Shown here piece by piece: positions 16,037 through 23,862 of a DNA stretch of 64,000 nt. The position numbers and the translations under genes are program-made. The notes beneath the pieces were generated by a model. It worked only from the letters and a program-made list of their open reading frames with translations, searched no databases and had not been told where the DNA came from. Every line of letters begins with the position of its first letter. Within the stretch, counting starts at the first letter, position 1. Source of the DNA: Pseudomonas sp. SDI (GTDB lineage Bacteria; Pseudomonadota; Gammaproteobacteria; Pseudomonadales; Pseudomonadaceae); contig NZ_QETK01000027.1 of the NCBI RefSeq assembly GCF_003105155.1, positions 1 to 64,000 on the forward strand, in the 5' to 3' direction.

Positions 16037-17518
16037 TCAGCTACGCGGGGTCTGCTCGGCCAGCGCCACGGCACGGAACATCGCACGACGCTTGTTCAGG
16101 GTTTCTTCCCATTCCAGCGCCGGCACCGAGTCGGCGACGATGCCGCCACCGGCCTGCACGTGCAGCTCGCCGTCCTTGATCACCGCGGTACGGATGGCAA
16201 TGGCGGTATCCATGTTGCCGTTCCACGCCAGGTAACCCACCGCCCCGCCATAGACGCCGCGCTTGACCGGTTCGAGCTCGTCGATGATTTCCATCGCGCG
16301 GATCTTCGGCGCTCCCGAGAGGGTGCCGGCCGGCAGAATCGCGCGCAGTGCGTCCATCGCGCTGAGGCCCTGCTTGAGCTGGCCGGTGACGTTGGAAACA
16401 ATGTGCATGACGTTGGAATAACGCTCGATGACCATCTTCTCGGTGACCTTCACCGTGCCGGTCTCGGACACCCGACCGGTGTCGTTACGGCCCAGGTCGA
16501 TGAGCATCAGGTGCTCGGCGATTTCCTTGTCGTCGGACAGCAGGTCTTCTTCCAGCGCGCGGTCGGCCTCTTCGCTGGCCCCGCGTGGCCGAGTGCCGGC
16601 GATCGGACGCACGGTGACCAGGTTGTCCTCGACGCGTACCAGCACTTCTGGCGAACTGCCGACCACATGGAAGTCGCCAAAGTTGAAGAAGTACATGTAC
16701 GGCGTCGGGTTGAAGCAGCGCAATGCCCGGTACAGGTCGATCGGCGCGGCTTTGAAATCGATGGACATTCGCTGCGACGGCACCACCTGCATGCAGTCGC
16801 CGGCAAGGATGTATTCCTTGATGGTGTCGACCGCGCGCTCGTAGTCCGCCTGGGTGAAACTGGAGCGGAAGTTCGGCTCGGCGGCAGTCTGGCCGGCCAG
16901 GTCGAGGCCGCGGCGCGGGGTGATCGGCTGGCGCAGTTGCTCAAGCAGCGCTTGCAGACGCGCCTGGCCTTTTTCGTAGGCCTGCTCCTGCGACGGATCG
17001 GCCAGCACGATGGCGTGCATCTTGCCGGCCAGGTTGTCGAACACCACCACCGCGTCGGAGACCATCAGCAGGATGTCCGGCACGCCCAGCGGATCCGGGT
17101 TCGGGCATTTGCCCAGGCGCTTTTCCACATAGCGTACGCAGTCGTAGCCAAAGTAACCCACCAGGCCACCGTTGAAGCGCGGCAGACCGGCGATGCTCGG
17201 GACGTTGTAGCGTTCCTTGAACGACTCGACGAAGGCCAGCGGATCGTCCACCTCGTGGCGCTCGATCTCGACGCCGTCATGGGTAATTCGCACCTGGTGG
17301 TCATGCACGCGCAGCACCGTGCGGCAGGGCAGGCCGATGATCGAGTAACGGCCCCACTTCTCGCCGCCCTGCACCGATTCGAGCAGGTAGGAGTTGGGCT
17401 GGTCGGCCAGTTTCAGGTAGATCGACAGCGGCGTATCGAAGTCGGCCAGGGTCTCGCAGGCCAAAGGAATACGGTTGTAGCCGGCAGCGGCCAGGCGCAG
17501 GAATTCTTCGCGGGTCAT
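16037..17518 (-). CDS. trpE: anthranilate synthase component I
   Basis: Chorismate to anthranilate with TrpG, 493 residues. The N-terminal domain carries the LLES motif of the feedback tryptophan site (about residues 37-40), and the C-terminal chorismate-binding domain has GTRPRG, DLGRNDTGRV, GTLSGAPKIRAMEIIDELE and the final GGGIVADS. I start at MTREEFLRL, 5 bases after GAGG; an ATG eight codons upstream is less likely. It is preceded by a leader-like element inside the end of gph. Confidence 0.97.
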   Translation of the reverse strand: MTREEFLRLAAAGYNRIPLACETLADFDTPLSIYLKLADQPNSYLLESVQGGEKWGRYSIIGLPCRTVLRVHDHQVRITHDGVEIERHEVDDPLAFVESFKERYNVPSIAGLPRFNGGLVGYFGYDCVRYVEKRLGKCPNPDPLGVPDILLMVSDAVVVFDNLAGKMHAIVLADPSQEQAYEKGQARLQALLEQLRQPITPRRGLDLAGQTAAEPNFRSSFTQADYERAVDTIKEYILAGDCMQVVPSQRMSIDFKAAPIDLYRALRCFNPTPYMYFFNFGDFHVVGSSPEVLVRVEDNLVTVRPIAGTRPRGASEEADRALEEDLLSDDKEIAEHLMLIDLGRNDTGRVSETGTVKVTEKMVIERYSNVMHIVSNVTGQLKQGLSAMDALRAILPAGTLSGAPKIRAMEIIDELEPVKRGVYGGAVGYLAWNGNMDTAIAIRTAVIKDGELHVQAGGGIVADSVPALEWEETLNKRRAMFRAVALAEQTPRS

Positions 17519-17562
17519 GATAGCCTCGTGGCATTGGGGCAATAGGTCGGACGAGCAAACGT

Positions 17563-17578
17563 GCCGGGTCAGGCCGGC
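17563..17578 (-). promoter_or_regulatory. post-leader hairpin, candidate trpE attenuator
   Basis: GCCGG-CCTGAC-CCGGC on the minus strand, 10 bases after the gph/leader stop and about 45 bases before the trpE start. The flanks TGACTTCTATCT and CACGTT are also shared with the trpG leader. It has only a short T-run (GTTTG), so it would be a weak intrinsic terminator. Confidence 0.5.
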
Positions 17579-17588
17579 CAGATAGAAG

Positions 17589-17633
17589 TCAGGCGCGCCA
17601 ACGCCAACGGGCCAGGGCCTTGATGACTTTCAT
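17589..17633 (-). promoter_or_regulatory. trpE leader peptide embedded in the gph 3' end
   Basis: An in-frame ATG at 17633 inside gph would give MKVIKALARWRWRA, ending at the gph stop. It matches the trpG leader at 10 or more of 14 residues, including both Trp codons, and 25 bases around the stop (17588-17612) are identical to 15524-15548. I infer that these codons serve as the tryptophan sensor for trpE, either as a separate peptide or as the end of Gph. Confidence 0.55.
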
Positions 17634-18407
17634 CCAGAGTTTGCCGGTTGCCACCACGATGGAATCTCGATGAGGGGGGGAATTAACGTCCGCCAACGTT
17701 AGCTCACTGGCTGCCTCTAAGCAACCAGGCAGCAACGCGCGCAGATCGTCGATCACCAGCGCCGGGGATTCCTCGCTGATCGGCCGGCCATGGTTATAGC
17801 CGTAGCTCAGTGCCACGCACTGGACCCCGGCCGCCTTGGCCGCCAGCACGTCGCTGCGCGAGTCGCCAACGAACAGCGCCTGCGCGGCCGGCACGTTGGC
17901 CATCTGCATGACGAACAGCAGCGCCGCCGGGTCGGGTTTTTTCTGCGGCAGGGTATCGCCACCGATGATCCAGCGGAAATAGCGGCCGATCTTCATCTGA
18001 TCGAGCAATGGCGCGACGAAGCGTTCCGGCTTGTTGGTGATCAGGGCCATCTCGATGCCCTGCTTGTGCAGCCACTTGAGGGTGTCGCGCACACCGGGGT
18101 AGACCACCGTCAGCTCATGGCCATCGGCATAGGCCTGCATGAAAATTTCCAGGCCGCGCTCGGCCTCGTCGTCATCCACCGCGCAGTGGTCGAGCTGACC
18201 GGCCAGGGCCCGGCGCACCAGCACCGGGGCGCCGTTGCCGACCCACTCGCGGACAGCTTGCAGGCCGACCGCAGGTCGACCCATTTCGAGCAGCATTTTA
18301 TCCACGGCCGCAGCCAGGTCGGGGACGGAGTCGATCAGGGTGCCATCCAGATCGAACATCACCAGCCTCGGCAGGGTGCCGGGGAACAGCTGCTCGAAGC
18401 CACTCAT
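17589..18407 (-). CDS. gph: phosphoglycolate phosphatase (HAD superfamily)
   Basis: Hydrolyses 2-phosphoglycolate, 272 residues. The HAD motifs are FDLDGTLIDS (nucleophile Asp19, Asp21), ITNKPE (motif II) and VGDSRSDVLAAKAAG (motif IV). The last 35 or so residues (after LRALLP) are outside the HAD fold and end in ARWRWRA, the trp leader-like peptide. It overlaps rpe by 4 bases and precedes trpE, the classic rpe-gph-trp order. MupP, a related phosphatase in muramate recycling, is a different gene. Confidence 0.93.
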   Translation of the reverse strand: MSGFEQLFPGTLPRLVMFDLDGTLIDSVPDLAAAVDKMLLEMGRPAVGLQAVREWVGNGAPVLVRRALAGQLDHCAVDDDEAERGLEIFMQAYADGHELTVVYPGVRDTLKWLHKQGIEMALITNKPERFVAPLLDQMKIGRYFRWIIGGDTLPQKKPDPAALLFVMQMANVPAAQALFVGDSRSDVLAAKAAGVQCVALSYGYNHGRPISEESPALVIDDLRALLPGCLEAASELTLADVNSPPHRDSIVVATGKLWMKVIKALARWRWRA

Positions 18408-19078
18408 GGGCGGGCCAGGGCCAGTTCGGCGCGCATCTTGGCGATCACTTCCTGATAGTCAGGGGTGTTGAAGATCGCCGAGCCGGCAACGAAGGTATCG
18501 GCGCCAGCCGCGGCGATTTCGCGGATGTTGTTGACGTTCACGCCGCCGTCGATTTCCAGGCGGATGTCACGCCCGCTGGCGTCGATCAGCGCACGCGCTT
18601 CACGCAGCTTGTCGAGGGTGCCGGGGATGAACTTCTGCCCGCCAAAGCCTGGGTTGACGCTCATCAGCAGGATCATGTCGACCTTGTCCATCACGTATTT
18701 CAGGGTGTCCAGCGGGGTGGCCGGGTTGAACACCAGGCCGGCCTTGCAGCCGCCGTCGCGAATCAGTTGCAGCGAGCGGTCGATGTGCAGGGTGGCTTCC
18801 GGGTGGAAGGTGATGTAGCTGGCACCAGCGTCGATGAAGTCGCCGATGATCCGGTCGACCGGGCTGACCATCAGGTGCACGTCGATTGGCGCCGTCACAC
18901 CGTACTTGCGCAGGGCGGTGCAGACCATCGGGCCGATGGTGAGGTTGGGGACGTAGTGGTTGTCCATCACGTCGAAGTGGACAATGTCGGCACCGGCGGC
19001 CAGGACATTGTCGACTTCCTCGCCCAGGCGAGCGAAATCGGCAGACAGAATGGAGGGGGCAATAGCGTAGGGCTGCAT
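18404..19078 (-). CDS. rpe: ribulose-phosphate 3-epimerase
   Basis: Interconverts ribulose-5-P and xylulose-5-P in the pentose phosphate pathway. The 224-residue TIM barrel has SILSADFARLGEE, HFDVMDNHYVPN (metal ligands), the VHLMV strand, MSVNPGFGGQ and LEIDGGVN. An AGGTG ribosome site precedes the ATG. First gene of rpe-gph-trpE; a TACAAT -10-like element lies at 19112-19117 on the minus strand. Confidence 0.97.
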   Translation of the reverse strand: MQPYAIAPSILSADFARLGEEVDNVLAAGADIVHFDVMDNHYVPNLTIGPMVCTALRKYGVTAPIDVHLMVSPVDRIIGDFIDAGASYITFHPEATLHIDRSLQLIRDGGCKAGLVFNPATPLDTLKYVMDKVDMILLMSVNPGFGGQKFIPGTLDKLREARALIDASGRDIRLEIDGGVNVNNIREIAAAGADTFVAGSAIFNTPDYQEVIAKMRAELALARP

Positions 19079-19175
19079 GGCGCACCTGTAGGCAGAATCA
19101 CAGTGGCGCGCATTGTACCTCAGGCTGCCGGTCTGGGGCTGACCGGTATCAATGGCTGCGACGGCAAACCGCAGG

Positions 19176-19225
19176 GGCCGGTTCCCACAGGGTTGGCAGC
19201 ACAGCTGCTCCTGTGGGAGCCGGCC
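19176..19225. repeat. REP-like inverted pair
   Basis: GGCCGGTTCCCACAGG (19176-19191) and CCTGTGGGAGCCGGCC (19210-19225) are inverted copies separated by 18 bases, followed by CTTGCCGGCG. This is the style of extragenic palindromes common in P. putida. It lies between the end of the Agt permease gene and the rpe promoter and could fold into a strong RNA hairpin. Confidence 0.75.
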
Positions 19226-19243
19226 TTGCCGGCGCTGAGGCCC

Positions 19244-20071
19244 TTAAGCCGGCTGCTGAGTGCGCAACTTCTCGCTACGCCCGCGCAGCCATTCCAGGGT
19301 CAGCAGCAGGATCACCGAGAAAGCAATCAGCAAGGTAGCTGCCGCCGCAATCGTCGGGCTCAGGTTCTCGCGGATACCGCTGAACATCTGCCGCGGCAGG
19401 GTCGCCTGCTCCGGGCCGGCGAGGAACAGCGTCACCACCACTTCGTCGAACGAGGTGGCAAAGGCAAACAGCGCCCCGGAAATCACCCCCGGCGCGATCA
19501 GCGGCAGGGTTACCCGGCGGAACGCCGTCAGCGGCGAGGCACCCAGGCTGGCCGCGGCCCGTACCAGGTTATGGTTGAAGCCCTGCAGGGTCGCCGACAC
19601 GGTGATGATGACGAACGGCACACCCAGCACCGCATGCACCAGAATCAGCGAGGTGAAGCTGTTACCCATGCCCAGCGGTGCAAAGAACAGGTAACTGGCC
19701 ACGCCGATGATCACCACCGGCACCACCATCGGCGAAATCACCAGGGCCATTACCAGCGATTTGCCCGGGAAGTCGCCACGGGTCAGGCCGATCGAGGCCA
19801 GGGTACCGAAGACCATCGCCAGCGCGGTTGCCGCCGGGGCGACGATGATGCTGTTCTTCAGTGCCCGCATCCACTCCGCCGAGGCAAAGAAGTCGTGGTA
19901 CCACTGCAGCGAGAAGCCCTGCAGCGGGTACACCAGGAAACTGCCGCTGTTGAACGACAGCGGGATGATCACCAGCACCGGCAGTACCAGAAACAGCAGG
20001 ATCAAGCCGCAGAGGATGCGCAGGGTGTAGAACCATACCCGCTCGACGGGCGACATGTAGGGGCTCAGCAT
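19244..20071 (-). CDS. agtD: ABC transporter permease, PotC-like
   Basis: Inner-membrane permease of 275 residues with six transmembrane segments and the EAA loop (AAASLGASPLTAFRRVTLP) that contacts the ATPase. By gene order and sequence type it matches P. aeruginosa AgtD, part of the importer for 4-aminobutyrate and 5-aminovalerate. It is the last gene of agtABCD, 11 bases after agtC. The family alone would say polyamine/amino-acid-derivative uptake. Confidence 0.85.
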   Translation of the reverse strand: MLSPYMSPVERVWFYTLRILCGLILLFLVLPVLVIIPLSFNSGSFLVYPLQGFSLQWYHDFFASAEWMRALKNSIIVAPAATALAMVFGTLASIGLTRGDFPGKSLVMALVISPMVVPVVIIGVASYLFFAPLGMGNSFTSLILVHAVLGVPFVIITVSATLQGFNHNLVRAAASLGASPLTAFRRVTLPLIAPGVISGALFAFATSFDEVVVTLFLAGPEQATLPRQMFSGIRENLSPTIAAAATLLIAFSVILLLTLEWLRGRSEKLRTQQPA

Positions 20072-20082
20072 GAATACGCTCC

Positions 20083-21330
20083 TCAGCTCAGACGCAGGCG
20101 GCTGGCGCCGACCAGCCAGCTATAGATCAGGTACAGCACCACAGTCGCCAGCAGCAACAACCCGCCCAGCGCAGTGGCCATGCCCCAGTTGATGCTGGTG
20201 TTGGTGTAGAAGGCGACGAAGTAGCTGACCATCTGGTCGTTCGGGCTGCCAAGCAGCGCCGGGGTGATGTAGTAGCCGATAGCCAGGATGAACACCAGCA
20301 GGCAACCCGCACCGACGCCGGCATAGGTCTGCGGGAAGTACACTCGCCAGAAACTGGTGAACGGATGGCAACCCAGCGAGATTGCCGCGCGCATGTAGGT
20401 GGGCGAGATGCCCTTCATCACGCTGTAGATCGGCAGGATCATGAACGGCAGCAGGATGTGCACCATCGAGATGTAGACCCCGGTGCGGTTGAACACCAGC
20501 TCCAGCGGTTTGTCGATGATGCCCAGCGCCATCAACGCACTGTTGATCAACCCGCCCGATTGCAGCAAGACGATCCACGCCGCCACCCGCACCAGGATCG
20601 AGGTCCAGAACGGCAGCAACACCAGAATCATCAGCAGGTTGCTCTGCCGGGTCGGCAGGTTGGCCAGCAGGTACGCCAGCGGATAGGCCAGCAGCAGGCA
20701 GATGGCGGTAATCACCACGCCCATCCACAGGGTGCGGGCAAAGATGTCCAGGTAGATTGCCTGGTCGGGGGTGGCGCGGGCCAGTTCGCCGAGGTCGTCG
20801 ATACGGTGATCGAGCGCGGCCAGCAGGTAGAACGGCGTAACGCTGCTGGTGTTGCGGCGGATCGCCTGCCAGTAGGCCGGGTCGCCCCAACGCTCGTCGA
20901 GTTCCTGCAGCGCTTCCTTATAAGAGGCCGGTTCGCTCTTGAACGGCAGCGCCCGGGCGGTCTTCGCCAGCAGGCTGCGGTAGCCGGCCAGTTCCATGTT
21001 CAGGCGCTTGGACAGATCGCCCAGGGTCTGATTCTTGCGCGATTCGGCGAGGTCGTCGCTCAGCGCCTTGTACACCGGTTCGCCCGGCAGCCCCTTGCCA
21101 TCCCACTCGGTCACGGCGACCACGGTGCGCGGCATGCCGTTGACCACTTCAGGGTTGCCGACGCTCTTGAACAACAGCGCGGCAATCGGCACGAGGAACA
21201 CCAGCAGGAGGAACAGCGCCAGCGGCGCGATCAACGCCTGCGCCTTCCAGCGGTTGACCCGCTCGGCGCGCGCCAGGCGCTGCTTGAGATTTGGACCGGC
21301 GCCTTCGTTCAGGGGCACTGCGATGGCCAT
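20083..21330 (-). CDS. agtC: ABC transporter permease, PotB-like, with long periplasmic insert
   Basis: Second permease subunit, 415 residues, much longer than typical PotB (about 285). The extra length is a hydrophilic region at about residues 60-200 between the first and second membrane helices, presumably periplasmic. The C-terminal half holds five membrane segments and the EAA loop (AAISLGCHPFTSFWRVYFP). Orthologue by context of agtC. A hairpin separates it from the binding-protein gene. Confidence 0.85.
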   Translation of the reverse strand: MAIAVPLNEGAGPNLKQRLARAERVNRWKAQALIAPLALFLLLVFLVPIAALLFKSVGNPEVVNGMPRTVVAVTEWDGKGLPGEPVYKALSDDLAESRKNQTLGDLSKRLNMELAGYRSLLAKTARALPFKSEPASYKEALQELDERWGDPAYWQAIRRNTSSVTPFYLLAALDHRIDDLGELARATPDQAIYLDIFARTLWMGVVITAICLLLAYPLAYLLANLPTRQSNLLMILVLLPFWTSILVRVAAWIVLLQSGGLINSALMALGIIDKPLELVFNRTGVYISMVHILLPFMILPIYSVMKGISPTYMRAAISLGCHPFTSFWRVYFPQTYAGVGAGCLLVFILAIGYYITPALLGSPNDQMVSYFVAFYTNTSINWGMATALGGLLLLATVVLYLIYSWLVGASRLRLS

Positions 21331-21360
21331 AGCGAACTCCGAAAATCTTGGAAACAGGGA

Positions 21361-21381
21361 GCGTCAGCAGGACGCTGACGC
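21361..21381 (-). terminator. intra-operon hairpin between agtB and agtC
   Basis: GCGTCAGC, a five-base loop and GCTGACGC, just after the agtB stop and without a T-run. Hairpins at this place often protect binding-protein mRNA or attenuate transcription of the downstream permeases. Confidence 0.6.
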
Positions 21382-21396
21382 CCCATCAGGCACGGC

Positions 21397-22428
21397 TTAC
21401 TTGGCCGCCCAGGCGTTGAAGCGTTGCTCCAGCTGCTCGCTGTTGTCGGCCCAGAAGGCCACGTCGATCTGCACCTGGTTGGCAATGTTTTCCGGGGTGG
21501 TCGGCATGTCCTTCTTGATCTCGTCGGAGAGCAGCGCGACCGCCTTCGCGTTGGCCGGGCCATAGGCAATGTTTTCCGAGTAGATCTTCTGCTGCTCAGG
21601 CTTGACCGAGTAGGCGATGAATTTCTTCGCTTCCTCGGCATGCTTCGCGCCCTTTGGAATGGCCCAGGCGTCGAAGTCGTAGATGCCGCCGTTCCACACC
21701 ACTTTCAGGTTGCTTTCTTTCTGCACGGCAGCGATCCGGCCGTTGTAGGCCGAGCTCATCACCACGTCACCCGAGGCCAGGTATTGCGGTGGCTGAGCGC
21801 CGGCTTCCCACCACTGGATGCTTGGCTTGAGTTCGTCGAGTTTCTTGAAGGCACGGTCCTGGCCTTCCTTGGTGCCGAGCACCTTGTAGACGTCCTTCGG
21901 CGCAACGCCGTCGGCCATCAGGGCGAATTCCAGGGTGTACTTGGCACCCTTGCGCAGGCCACGCTTGCCCGGGAATTTCTGGGTGTCCCAGAAATCGGCC
22001 CAGCTGGTCGGTGCCGATTTCAGCTTGTCGGCGTTGTAGGCCATGACCGTCGACCAGACGAAGAAGCCAACGCCGCAGGGCTGGATGGCACCCGGCACAT
22101 AATCGGCCGCGTCACCGAACAGCGCCGGGTCGAGCTCTTCGAACATGCCTTCGTCGCAACCGCGGGCCAGCTCTGGCGATTCGACTTCGACCAGGTTCCA
22201 CGACACGCTCTTGGTGTCGACCATGGCTTTGACCTTGGCCATCTCGCCGTTGTACTCACCGGCGACGATCTTGCCGCTGCCTGCCTTTTCCCACGGCTCG
22301 TAGAACGCCTTGACCTGCGCCGCCTTGTTCGCGCCGCCGAAGGAAATCACAGTCAGGTCGGCAGCCATGGCCTGGGAGGCCGCGAACAGGCCGAGGGTCA
22401 GGGCGGTCAACTTCAAGTGTTTGAGCAT
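21397..22428 (-). CDS. agtB: ABC transporter periplasmic substrate-binding protein
   Basis: PotD-like solute receptor, 343 residues, with a signal peptide (MLKHLKLTALTLGLFAASQAMA) cleaved before ADLTVIS. The SFGGANKAAQ and YNGEMAKV motifs fit the family. I start at MLKHLKL; the frame continues 12 codons upstream but this ATG follows GGAGAG. AATAATAA at 22428-22435 overlaps the start codon, an Hfq/Crc-type motif. Likely ligands are 5-aminovalerate and GABA, by orthology. Confidence 0.85.
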   Translation of the reverse strand: MLKHLKLTALTLGLFAASQAMAADLTVISFGGANKAAQVKAFYEPWEKAGSGKIVAGEYNGEMAKVKAMVDTKSVSWNLVEVESPELARGCDEGMFEELDPALFGDAADYVPGAIQPCGVGFFVWSTVMAYNADKLKSAPTSWADFWDTQKFPGKRGLRKGAKYTLEFALMADGVAPKDVYKVLGTKEGQDRAFKKLDELKPSIQWWEAGAQPPQYLASGDVVMSSAYNGRIAAVQKESNLKVVWNGGIYDFDAWAIPKGAKHAEEAKKFIAYSVKPEQQKIYSENIAYGPANAKAVALLSDEIKKDMPTTPENIANQVQIDVAFWADNSEQLEQRFNAWAAK

Positions 22429-22435
22429 TATTATT
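22428..22435 (-). promoter_or_regulatory. Hfq/Crc-like motif at the agtB start
   Basis: AATAATAA on the minus strand, between GGAGAG and the start codon, matches the AAYAANAA catabolite-repression motif known in Pseudomonas. Its position would let Hfq-Crc block ribosome binding. Confidence 0.5.
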
Positions 22436-22467
22436 CTCTCCACAGTGCAGGGTTGGTGAAGCAAACC

Positions 22468-23592
22468 TCAATGGGCTTCCAGGATCGGATCGAGCGCACG
22501 TCCATGCTCGACCGCCCAGCCCAGCGGTACCACATCGCCCACGGCCAGCGCCGGGTCGAGTTCGGCAATCGGCTGCTTCACGAAGAAATCGGCCTTGCCG
22601 CAAACTTCCAGGCGGACCCGCACGTGGTCGCCCAGGTAAATGAATTCGGCCACCCGGCCGGAGAAGCGGTTCGCGCAGTGTTCGCTGTGACCGTTCAGAC
22701 GGACCCGCTCCGGGCGAATCGACAGGGTCACCGGCTCACCAGGCTGGCCGACGTTCACCGCCAGTGCCTCGACCTTCTCGCCGCGCGCCAGCAACACCTG
22801 GCAGCGGTCGCCGTCCTGGCTGAGCAGGCGGCCGTTGATGCGATTGTTCTCGCCAATGAAGTTGGCGACGAAGGTGTTGCTCGGCGCTTCGTAGAGGGTG
22901 CGCGGGTCGGCGATTTGCTGGATCTCGCCCTGGTGGAACACCGCGACGCGGTCGGACATGGTCAGCGCTTCGCCCTGGTCGTGGGTCACGTAGACCACGG
23001 TCACGCCCAGGCGCTGGTGAATGTGCTTGATCTCCATCTGCATGTGCTCGCGCAACTGCTTGTCGAGCGCACCGAGCGGTTCGTCCATCAGCACCAGTTG
23101 CGGTTCGAACACCAGCGCCCGGGCCAGGGCCACCCGCTGTTGCTGACCACCGGAGAGCTGACCGGGGTAGCGCTGGGCGAAGCTATCGAGCTGGACCATG
23201 TTCAGCACGCGCTTGACCCGCTCGCTGATGTCGGTCTTGCTCAGGTTGCGCACACTGAGGGGGAAGGCCAGGTTCTCGGCCACGGTCATGTGCGGGAACA
23301 GTGCGTAGTTCTGGAACACCATGCCGATGTCGCGCTTGTGCGGCGGCACGTTGTTGATCGAACGGCCGGCCAGCTGGATCTCGCCGGCGGTCGGCGTTTC
23401 GAAGCCGGCGAGCATCATCAGGCTGGTGGTTTTGCCGGAGCCCGAAGGACCGAGCAAGGTGAGGAATTCGCCTTTGCGAATATCCAGGTTGAGGTCTTTG
23501 ACGATCAGCGATTCGCCGTCGTAGCTCTTCTGCACACCGCGGAAGCTGACCAGCACTTCGCCGGTTGCAGCGCTCGAATTCACCTCACTCAT
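22468..23592 (-). CDS. agtA: ABC transporter ATP-binding protein, PotA-like
   Basis: ATPase of 374 residues with Walker A GPSGSGKTTS (about 49-58), signature LSGGQQQRVALARAL, Walker B LVLMDEPLGALD, the switch histidine in VYVTHDQ and a C-terminal TOBE domain. First gene of the agtABCD operon. An AAGG ribosome site precedes the ATG, and AACAAAAA on the minus strand (23602-23609) overlaps it, another Hfq/Crc-like motif. Confidence 0.88.
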   Translation of the reverse strand: MSEVNSSAATGEVLVSFRGVQKSYDGESLIVKDLNLDIRKGEFLTLLGPSGSGKTTSLMMLAGFETPTAGEIQLAGRSINNVPPHKRDIGMVFQNYALFPHMTVAENLAFPLSVRNLSKTDISERVKRVLNMVQLDSFAQRYPGQLSGGQQQRVALARALVFEPQLVLMDEPLGALDKQLREHMQMEIKHIHQRLGVTVVYVTHDQGEALTMSDRVAVFHQGEIQQIADPRTLYEAPSNTFVANFIGENNRINGRLLSQDGDRCQVLLARGEKVEALAVNVGQPGEPVTLSIRPERVRLNGHSEHCANRFSGRVAEFIYLGDHVRVRLEVCGKADFFVKQPIAELDPALAVGDVVPLGWAVEHGRALDPILEAH

Positions 23593-23601
23593 ACCCGTAC
23601 C

Positions 23602-23609
23602 TTTTTGTT
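23602..23609 (-). promoter_or_regulatory. Hfq/Crc-like motif at the agtA ribosome site
   Basis: AACAAAAA runs directly into the AAGG ribosome site of agtA. It fits AAYAANAA, but short A-rich motifs occur by chance. Confidence 0.4.
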
Positions 23610-23628
23610 GGATGACTGCTGTGTTTCA

Positions 23629-23656
23629 AGCCTAGTGAAGGCGCGCAGCCAAGCAA
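23629..23656 (-). promoter_or_regulatory. candidate agtABCD promoter
   Basis: Minus-strand TTGCTT (23651-23656), a 16-base spacer and TAGGCT (23629-23634), about 37 bases before the agtA start. No sigma54 signature is visible. A moderate match only. Confidence 0.3.
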
Positions 23657-23760
23657 ATCGGGGGTGCTGAGAGATTGATATCAGCCGGGTGGAACGTTGG
23701 GGGTAGGGATTGCCCTACACGGATGGCGCGAATAGATATGTATGAGATGGGCCGGCCTTA

Positions 23761-23830
23761 TCGCGGGACGAGCCCGCCCCCACTGGGAAAGGCAGCACCG
23801 GGCTGTTGTGGGAGCGGGCTCGTCCCGCGA
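23761..23830. repeat. REP pair (BIME-like)
   Basis: TCGCGGGACGAGCCCGC (23761-23777) and its exact reverse complement (23814-23830) flank a 36-base spacer. The outer flanks GCCGGCC and GATGAGG are typical of Pseudomonas REP units. It lies between agtA and agtR, the only other content of this 270-base gap apart from the agtA leader. Confidence 0.85.
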
Positions 23831-23862
23831 TGAGGTCTCTACCGATGTCGCGGGGAGAACAC

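Noticed and set aside
17589..18407. gph as the MurNAc-6-phosphate phosphatase MupP
   Set aside because: Position between rpe and trpE is that of phosphoglycolate phosphatase; mupP is a separate gene usually near ubiG.
21424..23670. A 748-codon open frame antisense to agtB and agtA
   Set aside because: It spans two certain genes and their gap on the other strand and has the His/Gln/Val-rich composition typical of shadow frames in high-GC DNA.
23590..23700. Sigma54 promoter for the agt operon
   Set aside because: No GG-N10-GC element with the TGGCAC/TTGC pattern is present; only a moderate sigma70 match.
23761..23830. Possible CRISPR repeat
   Set aside because: Only two units, inverted rather than direct, without spacers or cas genes; fits REP sequences.
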